Shown here piece by piece: positions 1 to 9,580 of a DNA stretch of 64,000 bases (within the stretch, counting starts at the first letter, position 1; every line of letters starts with the position of its first letter). The translations under genes and the position numbers were made by a program. Location: positions 1 to 64,000 of the forward strand of contig NJFT01000049.1 in assembly GCA_002221725.1 (NCBI GenBank), in the 5' to 3' direction. This stretch comes from Scedosporium boydii (lineage: Eukaryota; Ascomycota; Sordariomycetes; Microascales; Microascaceae). The notes below the pieces were generated by a model. The model ran no database searches, was not told where the DNA came from, and was given only the letters and a program-made list of their open reading frames with translations.

Positions 1-755
1 TTCCTGTATTGTGGTGACTAGAAGTGTGGAAATAATCCATGATTGAAGTTGGATGGGCTGAAATGGCGATGTGGTTTTTTGGGGGGGCGGAATGGGGGGG
101 CGGGCGGAAAGTGGGGTCGTCAACTTACCACCCAACACCCCAGGGACGAGACCATGGTACTCCGACCTCTCGTGTATTATCACACATTTCCAAGTAGTAT
201 TGAGGTACTAGCAAATTTTTCCCGAGAACCCATTGTACTTTTCCTGGATGCCATGGCGAACCCTAAGCTGTTTCGGGAGGTGATCGACTTGAAGTCGACA
301 TCCGATGATCCCATGGCTCGAGCCCGCTCGCTCCCCACCCCCTCCGCGAGCGATGCAGTCGCACATCTGACACCCAAGGGGAGGGTGGCCAACTTGTTTC
401 GGAGTGCCAAGTGCTGCCGAGTTGTTTGATACCGGAGAAAAGAGAAGTGTGCCTGCACATAGCTCAAGTTGAAAGAACAACAGCCCAGAAAAGGCGCTCA
501 TCTCCCTCACCTCAACTTATATCTGTAGGGGATGGCCAGCCATCCTTGATATTTTGAATTTTCTTAATTTTCCGATTACCGCCCTCTATGCTATATTGAC
601 TTCTTTTCGGCTCTCCAGCGATTTCGGTTTATCCTCTGGTTGTTTTAAATCATCACCATTGTCTTATTTTTGTATTAGTCCATCGTTTTGCCCGATCCTC
701 TTCTCACCCCACGTCTACTAGCGAAGTTACGTTCGGGATCCTCAGACTTATCATC
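1..755. other. 5' flank without a recognisable gene
   Basis: I see no gene with coding character here. Open frames on both strands are short, overlap each other and match no family I know. The last 150 bases are T/C-rich and are likely promoter and 5' leader of the PTH11-like gene starting at 756. Confidence 0.5.
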
Positions 756-2278
756 ATGGACAAGATACAAGACCTCGATGAGTCGAGGGCATCGACTGTC
801 ATCGGCGTCGTGGCTTTCGTGCTAAGTGTTGCCACAATGGCTGTTGGCGCAAGAGTGTATACTCGAGCAATTCTTATCAACAGCATGGGGGCCGATGACT
901 ACATGGCAATACTGTCACTGGTAGGCTTCCCCGAACCCACAGGCGTGAAGGTTAGCGACACAGTCTAATAATAACGTGCTCCCTAGATGATGATTATTAC
1001 TTGCGGCTTTTGTATTGCGTGGAGTACGTGTTATACCTGACATACCATTCCGGCGATGGAGAGACCTAACACCTTTCAGATACCGAGTATGGCTTTGCGA
1101 AACACGTTTACGTCCTCAGTCCCGAGCAGATCATGCTGTATCTCCGGGTTCGTATTTTCCCTCGTAATCCATTTGCCAAGTTCCCATCGCTAACCCACAT
1201 CCAGACATTCTACGTCTCCATCGTCTTCTACAATCTCGGCCTCACCTGCGTCAAGCTTACCTTCCTCGTCCAATACTACCGTGCCCTCGGCACGAAGCAG
1301 AATCGAAGACTCATCCTGACCGCGGGCGGTATCGTTGGCGCCTGGAGCATTTCACAAGTCGGTGTGCAGATCTTCATCTGCACTCCCGTGCAGGCTTTCT
1401 GGAACCCTGACGCTGGCGGGTCATGCATCCCAAACATCCCCCAGTGGTGAGTGTCCCTTACTTCCGTAATTACATATTACATGTGCTAATAAATCCCCTA
1501 TTTAGGTATATAAACGCTGGTGGCAACATCCTGACCGATATATTGGTCTTACTTTTACCGCTTCCAATCATCTGGAAGCTCAAGCTTATGAGGAGTCAAA
1601 AATATGTCTTGGTTGGCATCTTTTGTCTTGGATTCTTGTAAGTCTAGAAAAGGAAAATGAAAAACGTGATATGACCTAGATCTTAACAAATGCCTTTACA
1701 GTACCTGCGCTATTAGCTTCGTGCGCATAAAGTTTTTGGTTCTGAGGGACGATTTCACTTGGGCCAACGTCGAGGCCGCCTGCTGGTCCATCGGCGAACT
1801 CTGCTCCGGCATAACCTGTGCCTGTCTCCCCACTCTTCGACCTCTCCTCGGCAAAGTTTTCCCCGGCCTCGCCGCTTCCGGCTCCCGCTCCGACGCTTCC
1901 AAAAACCGATATGCCTACGGCAGCGCCTCTCGGGATCCTCATCCCTTGTCCCGCTCCACTAAGCGTCAAAGCCGACGGCCCCAGGACAGCCAGGAAGAGA
2001 TTTATATCAGCAGTCTCCGCGACGTTGAGAAAGGGTACGGACGCCGAGAGCAAGAATGGGTTGAGCTCAGCGATAATAACAGCGAAGGCAACGATGTCGA
2101 AATCGAGATGAAGAGGCCAACTACGATGGGGGTGGGAGAGGCGTTCACTAAACCTGTGTTGACGACGGAGTGTAGTGCCAATGGGAATAGGCCCAAAGTG
2201 CCGCCGAAAAAATTTGAGATACAAGTGGAGTGTGATATTGTGCAGTACAGTTCTCCTTCTTCGGAGGTGAGGGACTGA
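756..2278 (+). CDS. PTH11-like rhodopsin-domain integral membrane protein
   Basis: A 406-residue protein on six exons: 756-920, 987-1023, 1080-1147, 1205-1446, 1506-1637 and 1702-2278. All introns are GT-AG, 56-66 nt, and the joined frame is open. It belongs to the fungal SAT4/PTH11-related rhodopsin-domain family, which are seven-helix plasma-membrane proteins thought to sense surfaces or nutrients. Diagnostic features are an N-terminal helix followed by GADDYM, then NTEYGFAKH, a helix containing YNLGLTCVKLTFL, the CTPVQAFWN segment that normally precedes helix 5, and INAGGNILTDILVLLLPLPI followed by LKLMRSQK. The C-terminal tail of about 140 residues is polar, Ser/Arg-rich and presumably cytoplasmic. 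There is no CFEM domain, unlike PTH11 itself. The ligand cannot be inferred. Confidence 0.9.
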
Positions 2279-2643
2279 TGATGGTGTTTTAATTTTTCTT
2301 TCCGACTATGGGAGGCAGGGGCGGATTTTGATACCACTGGCGCAGGAGATTAACGGCTTGGGCATTTGGCGTTCGGGGTGTCTAGTTCCAGGAGGCCTGG
2401 TGTCTTTCTTGGGACTTTTCGTTATAGTTTCCCTCACGTATTCTTTCGAGCGGAGAGGGATATCTGTTCGATAGATCTAAGAAAACTTATCAAACAATGT
2501 GTTCCATGAGCTTAAGTTTTGGGCAGATATTCATTGGTGAAACTTGAAGGTCACTTTAATCTTGAAACGAGTATGATTGGGGCTGGTATTTTAGTAAGTT
2601 CCATGGGAAGAACAATACACCCTGAATCGTAACCCTCCGCAGT

Positions 2644-3992
2644 CTAGCCCTTTCTGGCCAGCATATTCTCGCCTAGAGTGACCAGAGCCTCGCGCTCAGC
2701 AGCAGTCTTCCCAATTTCAGATCATTAGTATTGGTATCTTGAGGGGAGGGAGCACCAAGACATTTTGGGGCTTACAATTGGAACAACAGAGCCATGGCGA
2801 GGATCCGCTGGTAGTTTATAGCCCTCGGATGGCGTCCACTTGCCGGATTCGATGTCTTCGGTCTCGAAAGGTACGTAGCCGCCGCCATCCAGGTAGGCGT
2901 CGATCCAAAGATGCCACTGTAAATCATATCATTAGACGATCAACTTCAACAAGGCAATGTAGATTACGAATCTACCGATGCCTGAATTTGAAGGTTGAAA
3001 CGACACGTGGTGATTCCTCACCTTGTCAGGGTTCAAGTTATTCCTGAAGACCAGTGGTCCCTCGCCGGCCTTCATCTTGTTTAGTCCGATTCGGTCCCCG
3101 AGTTTTGTCCAAGGGCCCTCGAGGCTATCCGCCGTACTATGCTCTATGCCATCGGCGGGACCGTTCTTTGAAATAAAATAGTATTTCCCAGTATCATCTG
3201 CGTAGGCAATGGTGGCGTCCATGCCCCGATCCACGTACCGCTCACCGACCGTGAAGTTTTTGAAGTCCGCGGTGAAACTCCGCATGATATGCAAAGCGTC
3301 GGTGCCGTCCAACTTCGAAGTCCAAAACACTTGGTAGGCCTCCTTCTCAGGATGCCAGATGGCGTCGGGCGCCCACGTCATACCGGCATTCTCGGGCGAC
3401 ACGGTTGGGTAAGTTGGCCCCGTCCAGTTGATGAGATCTTCGGACTCCCAGATGACGATGCCGTGGGTGCCCTGACAGGTGAAGCAGAAGCCGCTGCTCC
3501 ATCCATAGTCGTAAACCTTGAGATCCTGCAGCCCGCATGTCGTCAGCTCGGTGGGTACACCCACACTAGAAGCCACCAAACATTCACCTCGGAATCAATT
3601 TCAACGAACCGTGCTTATCACCCAGTACTTTGTGCGGTCATGATTGGGGATTAAAACGGGATCTCGAATGCCCTTATAATAACCGACATCGGAAATCAAG
3701 ATTGGTTTTCCGTTGTTTAACGTGGTCCAGGAACCAGGGTCGTTGTTGTTGCTGACGGCAATGTAGACCTGCTCCCCGTCGGGACGGCCTTCTCCCCTAA
3801 ACTGTATCCCACAATCAGCTCCGGATTGAACTCAGTCTTGCGAGGTTCACTCACGTAGAAGTACGCATAGTCGGTGAAGTTCCATTTCGGCGCTTCTGTC
3901 TCCTGCCTTGAAACTAACGCCTAGGGAACTGCAGGGCTAGCAAGGGCGAGGCATGCCGTAACTAGTGCTATCAGGGGCGTTGGAGAGCGCAT
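2644..3992 (-). pseudogene. GH43 glycoside hydrolase gene interrupted by one in-frame TAG
   Basis: Five exons on the minus strand: 3992-3855, 3801-3610, 3525-3022, 2916-2776 and 2706-2644. Joined they give 346 codons in one frame. The first 23 codons encode a good signal peptide (MRSPTPLIALVTACLALAS), but codon 24 (3923-3921) is TAG. After it the frame runs on undisturbed through all four introns. Family features are KWNFTDYAYFY, GIRDPVLIPN with an acidic residue at the expected second GH43 blade, IWESEDLINW, and MTWAPDAIWHP, the classic GH43 W-APD motif. Such enzymes remove arabinose or xylose units from plant polysaccharides outside the cell. Because splice sites and the rest of the frame are preserved, the lesion is recent, a sequencing error, or read through. 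A downstream start would lose secretion. Confidence 0.8.
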
Positions 3993-5069
3993 TACGGCGA
4001 GAAGTAACCCGAAGACTTTTTTGGAACTTGAACCACAGAGGTTTCGACATGAGAGTGAGGGTCTATTTACCTTATGAAGCTGCGCGGAATGAGTGTACCC
4101 TTTCTTAGAAAGTTAATTAATCAAATAGCAGAAGGTAACGTTTTAGCCGAGGGGGAAGCCGTTAAGAGCGCGAATCGCGAGATGGTATTGCTCGGTCTTA
4201 TTTCTCGGTTCGCGGAATTACTTCGCCGTGTTTATTGAACCAGAGATGACTTGCGTCCCGATTCCCGAATGCTCGGTCCGTGGCCCGTACTCGTTCATAT
4301 TCCCCGGAAAGGGTCAAACTTTAACTGCAATCGAGGCCAGGGCTACACAAAAGATCTCCATATTCTATGGTCATTCTTGCATTTCTAGGTTAGTGTGTTG
4401 GCATCGGGGTCCATAAGTATGTATGCTTGGTGAACACTTGCCACACCACATCTCCAAGTCGTCGCGTAAAGGGGCGCCTAGACATGGGCAGCGGCAAGAC
4501 AACGAATTTCTTTGGAACTTTTTCATCTACACAGCATTGAGTGCCCTATAAAGTATAGACTGGCACTCAGCATCCCATGCTTCACCAGTTTCACATCGGC
4601 CAAACTGCTGGAACTGAACCAGGTCCCGGGGCTGGATTGCATAGCCGCCTTAATGAGCAGCTCGGATGATGGGTGGGAAAAGGGCGTCGCAGGTAGATGT
4701 TAGCCCCAACTGCCTCATTGCTAATATTGCTAGCGTGGGGACAGTTGTAATGACTGGCTCCAGACATCAACGCTCTTATCGACGGCCACACAGACTTGCG
4801 GATGGGGCGATGGCCGTCTTTTTTCATCCCTAGTGGCGTGCATTTACCTCTTGGCTAACCGTGGTAGTAATATTAATGCCTATCTAATGGACACATCCCA
4901 AATTTCACATCTCGAAAAATGCCCGAGCTCGTCCAGTGCTCATCTAGAAAACGGCACAGAAGGTTTCCAAAGAGCAGTCATGAGACTTGTGAGTGGCCCC
5001 TGGACGACCGAGGACACTCATTCTTAACCTTCACACGATATCCGTCACATCTTTCTGCCATCCAGACCG
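3993..5069. other. Intergenic region, no gene seen
   Basis: About 1.1 kb between the GH43 start and the 3' end of the large membrane protein gene. Open frames are short and show no family resemblance. The first 200 bases would be the GH43 promoter. Confidence 0.5.
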
Positions 5070-7058
5070 TCAGTATGTCCCTGGGGCTGGAGTTATGTAT
5101 TGGTAACTGCCCTTGTTGTCGTGAGGGTTCATCATTGTTGGGTGGACGTAACCCACGGGAGCGGCGGGATAAACGTGGGGTTGCGTAACTTGCGTTAAAG
5201 GAGGTGCCAACGGGGTTTCCTGAGGCACAACAGCCCTACCAGAGACCGTAAGAACACAAGCTTCACCCTTTCCGACAATTTCTACATCCGGAGGACGGCG
5301 CATGTAGCCAGCTTTGGATGGCCTGCCACCCGTGAACGGCGCAGTATATACCAAGTTTGCCAACAGCGTGCTGGACCAAGGCGCATCGGTAAAGAAGGTC
5401 ACACCAAGCCAGGAGATAGCTGCAAGTACCAGAGCAAGGAGACTCAGGAAGACTTGCAGAGGAGACACCGCCGCAATAAGCTTCTCGACGCTGATTTGGA
5501 CCAGCGTGGGATCGACGCTCACGACGAAGCCTCTGGCAACCAGGAGATCCTCCATGATGGGGGCCGCTTTCGCTACCCAAGTAAAAACGGCGTCGTTGAG
5601 TGATTCCGAGCTGCGATTTGATCTGCCTTTCCCGAGTCCGAATGCGATGAGGACAGCGGCGGTGTCCGTCTGCCCGAAGAACCCGTTATTATCATATATT
5701 TTCCGGCTGCCTACACAATCCGTTCGGGTAACCTTTCCGCCAAACGCCTCGTTCTGCCACGAGCCGAAGCCGCAATCTTCGAATGGCGTTGGCTCCTTGT
5801 CGATGGTCTCGGATCGTATTAGCGTGATGTTGGTCGATGTGATGCTGATAAGTGAGTAGTACACCTCAATCGACGAGTCCGCCGAGCTCGAGTTCGTCGC
5901 CTCGAAGAAACCCCAGCTTGACTGGAGCACGGAGAAGTTATCGTTATCCGACACTGAGGCTCCTGAAAAGTAACTCATGCTTTTGTCCTGGGCCCCCATA
6001 ATGTCTTGCACAATCTGGCCTACCATCGGATGGTCTCTCGCCGTCTCGTTTGTGGGACTCCAAGTGCGCCGGACTAAATCCTCGACCTCCTTGTCGTCAA
6101 ATGGAACTCCCGGGTCTGATATCATGGTGGCACGCATTACAGATTCGACAAATGTGTGACGCCGGGTGCCCTTCGTCACGGTGAACATTTGCATCATGGC
6201 GGCGGATCCGCCTCCCTTCCCATACGACGTCCAGATGTTATCGATTCTGTTTGGGCTGATATATCGGGAGTCACCCATCTTGTCGGATTCGTCGTCCCAA
6301 TGGATCTCGGGCTTCCCTATCAGGCCATCGATGAAGCCAAGACCGAAGACACTGTCGAAGGTACAGTTCCAGGCTACATAGCTTGAGCCCCAGTCAATGC
6401 AGGTGTTGAACACTTTGGTGCTGGTGCCACCGGAACTGAGAGGAACCATGAAGTACTGGTCAGTCGAGACGGAGAACCCTTCGTCATCTAGCCAGATGCG
6501 CGCGCCCGCGCCATCCTGACGAGTAGCCGAAGGGAGAACTATTTCTCGCATCCCGCGATCAACTTCGCCGGTCAAGGTACCGTTGAGCCCCGAGTTGAAA
6601 AGGCCCGAACCTGCCACCTTCGCAAGATTCTCCTCTGCCTTCTGGAGGCTATTAGGATCAAGCTGCAACTGAATGACGTAGGGTGGGTTTTCATTCCGGA
6701 AAGCCGCATATTGGTCGACCGTGGCATTGGATGCTCGGAAGAGGTAACCCGGAGAGTCGAGCGCCCAGAGGAGTGTCCCGTAGAGAGACGCCAAAAGGTT
6801 GAGAATTGTAAAGAAGAACACGATGAGACCGGCGCGAGAGAGACCCCTATTCGTGAGGAATAGGAGCCTTTGGATATAATCCTCGGCGAACATAAGGTAG
6901 GACGTGAACTGGTTCGAACCCGCGGCGAAAAGGGAGAAGACTTTGTAGATGAAGAACGCCATCAGGAGCTCGGCGCACCTGAAGATAATGGATTTGACAG
7001 CATTGTGGAGAACCGGGAGCGTGGAAGCCGTAAAGCCGGATCTCGAGTAAATCATCAC
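5070..7058 (-). CDS. Large single-exon membrane protein of unknown function
   Basis: An uninterrupted 662-residue frame, rare in this intron-rich window. I see three likely membrane segments: about residues 26-47 (FFIYKVFSLF region), about 82-104 (GLIVFFFTILNLLASLYG) and about 550-575 (VFLSLLALVLAAISWLGV). The stretch of roughly 440 residues between the second and third is hydrophilic, carries several N-x-S/T sequons and scattered cysteines, and probably lies outside the cell or in a lumen. The last 80 residues are Pro-rich and polar. The topology resembles the many lineage-restricted membrane proteins of filamentous ascomycetes with a big extracellular middle. I do not recognise a named domain. 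The start could be Met1 or Met2. Confidence 0.75.
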   Translation of the reverse strand: MMIYSRSGFTASTLPVLHNAVKSIIFRCAELLMAFFIYKVFSLFAAGSNQFTSYLMFAEDYIQRLLFLTNRGLSRAGLIVFFFTILNLLASLYGTLLWALDSPGYLFRASNATVDQYAAFRNENPPYVIQLQLDPNSLQKAEENLAKVAGSGLFNSGLNGTLTGEVDRGMREIVLPSATRQDGAGARIWLDDEGFSVSTDQYFMVPLSSGGTSTKVFNTCIDWGSSYVAWNCTFDSVFGLGFIDGLIGKPEIHWDDESDKMGDSRYISPNRIDNIWTSYGKGGGSAAMMQMFTVTKGTRRHTFVESVMRATMISDPGVPFDDKEVEDLVRRTWSPTNETARDHPMVGQIVQDIMGAQDKSMSYFSGASVSDNDNFSVLQSSWGFFEATNSSSADSSIEVYYSLISITSTNITLIRSETIDKEPTPFEDCGFGSWQNEAFGGKVTRTDCVGSRKIYDNNGFFGQTDTAAVLIAFGLGKGRSNRSSESLNDAVFTWVAKAAPIMEDLLVARGFVVSVDPTLVQISVEKLIAAVSPLQVFLSLLALVLAAISWLGVTFFTDAPWSSTLLANLVYTAPFTGGRPSKAGYMRRPPDVEIVGKGEACVLTVSGRAVVPQETPLAPPLTQVTQPHVYPAAPVGYVHPTMMNPHDNKGSYQYITPAPGTY

Positions 7059-7895
7059 GGTGGTGTCGTGTTGTCCTGAAGGCGAAGACTATTCTCGGTC
7101 GCGAATTGAGATAAGTTGGGGAAAGTCGACCTTCCTTTTCAGCGAGATTTTCATCAAGGTCCAGTCTCTTCTCTTCCCCTTTATTTCACCGCCCGATTGT
7201 AGCCTTGCGGGCATTTTATCAGCAAGGGCGGCTGTCTCGTTAAAGCAAACTATCGATTTGCGCATAATTAGTATTGCTCTAGACTGACCGCAATAAGCTC
7301 GCGCCATGCCCCAAGCAGGTTAGCCAGCTGAAAGCTTGGAGAATGCGATGCATCCCCGTTTTCCCGATTCGGACGGCTCTGCGAGCCTGATCCTTCACAA
7401 CACCCTTGGGTGATAATTTCAAGCGTCTCCTCTTTCAAGCAGAATAATTCGAGACCGCCATCGATAAACTTACCATTCCTTAATTAAACTGCTTGCTAGG
7501 AAGACCATGTCTCTACTTCTTTTTTTTCATTGATCCAGGACGCTGCCCCCCTACAGCAATTTAGACAAAACAGAAACGAATCGAGGAATTACGATAATGA
7601 CAGGTCTGGTATTGGCAAAACTATCTTCACTCATAGATTTTTCACGATCACAGAACAAGAATTAAGTACCTTAATTACACTTTTAATTGCTAGATAGTTA
7701 TTAAAGGTCAAGTCCTCATATTCCTGTCGATGTGGCGATAGATGCGACGCTTGGTACATCAGGGCGTTGCGACGACCCCATATATTCACCCAAGCGCTTC
7801 TAGCTGCGAACTCCGGCCATCCCCAGAATTTATAAGCGAGGAAACCTTTGCTAGAGATAGAAGTTTAGTAGGGGAAGGAAATGTAAGAAAAACTT
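7059..7895. other. Intergenic region, no gene seen
   Basis: Upstream region of the 662-residue membrane protein gene and downstream region of the decayed transcription factor. It is AT-rich around 7480-7720 and has no coding stretch I can support. Confidence 0.5.
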
Positions 7896-9475
7896 TTATT
7901 CCTTCGTAATCTGGAAGTTCAAGTGTTTATTGCCCTGTTGGCTCACGGTATGGCCAGCTCGCTGGGTCCGAGACATCGGCGCCGTTCTCATCGGAAGGGG
8001 GCAGCCATGAGGCATCGTCTCTGAGGCCGCCGATCCCAGTATCATCTGAGCATGACTCAACTCTGTCCCTGTTTGTGCCTGAAACTCAATTGAATTAATA
8101 TAAGCGTCCATGTCCGCGCTTAGCCTGTCCCGATCCTGTTGCGACGTAGTCAGTGAAGACTTGAGCTCATTGTAGCGCTGCGCTACGTTGTGAAAGACCT
8201 GGAAAAGGCGATGGTGATTGGCAAGGGGAATGGAATATTGAGAGGCGGATTCTATAGACTCGACGAAACAGCCCATTCGCATGATGTCCTCGTCGTTTCC
8301 TGTCTCAATGGTGTGGCAGAATAACACGACGAAAGGTACGAACGGCAAGAAGAGTATCGTCCTAGGCCCTCACAGTTAGCTTCACGACGTGGCAATGTCT
8401 AGTAAATAGTCTACATAGTCGTAGGCTTCATATATTGACTACCTACCAGCTCAGGTAGGCCGAAAGGAGTGGCGGCCGTCCCTTTTCTAACACCCGTGCA
8501 CATTTGTCATAGGCCTCGAGAGCGGCTCAGGCCGAGGCAATGCACTCGTCGGTAAACGTTGTTGCGGAATTTTGTTGGGCAGGAACCGCTCGGTGTATGA
8601 GTGTTAGAACCGACAGATACGTGACATCATCCGACGAGCCCATGAGCCTAAGCAATTCTCTTTGGACCATGTCAACATATTTCCGAACAACACATGAGCC
8701 TTTCTACCAGTTGGTACAGCTTACCCCGAACACAAGGGCCAGGACCATATCGTAGGTTGGTCTGACGTGTAGTGACAGCGCCGAGAGAGCATTTTCTGTA
8801 ATCACTGCGCATTGTGACGCGTAGATATTCCGCGAATCTTCGTCGCCGAGCCCTTCCGTTGACGTGGTGAACTGATGATGGAACAAAACTGGAGCTAAGA
8901 TGTGAGATCGCGCCAACATGTCCAGAAACGATTTCCCGAGCTTACAGTAAAGCGTGACGTTGAGAATAATGAAGTCACTCTCCGAGTAGTCTTGAGAGAA
9001 GTAGACTCTCAGACACATTTCAGGCAGCGTCTGTGGGTGGAGCAGTCCGCCGAAGAAAGCGAAGAGCAGAGGATGCTGAGCTGGGTTTGTTTTTTGAGTT
9101 AGCACGGTCCATTCCATTAGGTCGGGAAGATGAAATCTTTGGGGACGGGACATGTATGTATCTCGTGCCTTTTCTATGACTGCCACGGATTTGTCGATCG
9201 GTGGTAACGCATCGTACTGGTGAGTCGGGGCAATGCATTTTCTGACGTGGTTGGCGCGGATTCCAACGACTCCCGCTGGTTCTGTAATGTATCGACGGCA
9301 TCACCGAGAGCGTCAAGAAGCTCGCGTGTATCGAAGTAATGGCCGTTTGCAGCATCCTCGCCGGCCATTCTACGCAAGAAGTCAACAGCAAATGTAGAAT
9401 GGGCAGACAGGGATCGTCGCCCCTAGTCAGCGGTCTCCATATTTGACTGACGTTATGTAGGACCTGGACATTTTC
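7896..9475 (-). pseudogene. Decayed fungal transcription factor (Fungal_trans middle region), headless
   Basis: Three pieces of a zinc-type transcription factor remain. One, about 9440-8707, has FLRRMAGEDAANGHYFD, then HILAPVLFHHQF and ENALSALSLHVRPTYDMVLA. The second, about 8697-8450, has AALEAYDKCARVLEKGRPPL. The third, 8348-7896, has VPFVVLFCHTIETGNDEDIM and the usual C-terminal LFQVFHNVAQRYNEL. No DNA-binding cluster is visible upstream, where the frame closes near 9440. The stretch of roughly 100 residues that normally follows the VLALVFG region is missing. In the same frame there is a TAG at 8706-8704 and a TGA at 8529-8527. The TGA sits where relatives usually have Arg (CGA to TGA). 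A truncated protein could be made, but it would lack DNA binding. Confidence 0.7.
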
Positions 9476-9580
9476 GAGCAAACACAGATTGACGTTTATG
9501 TCGGCAGAGGTAGGTGTTTGAATCTCTTGTTGAACTCGGTACGGACCAATCCAGAGTTTGGACGCTGACTTTATTCGTAG

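Noticed and set aside
3890..3925. A short intron removing the TAG in the GH43 gene
   Set aside because: The only GT...AG pair around it spans 34 nt, below any plausible fungal intron length.
6905..6925. GGTTCGAACCC, resembling a tRNA B box
   Set aside because: It lies inside the coding frame of the 662-residue membrane protein and no cloverleaf or A box is found upstream.
9481..9560. Possible zinc-finger remnant (C ... H ... C pattern) upstream of the decayed transcription factor
   Set aside because: Too short and closed by stops; the residue spacing fits neither a Zn(2)-Cys(6) nor a C2H2 consensus.
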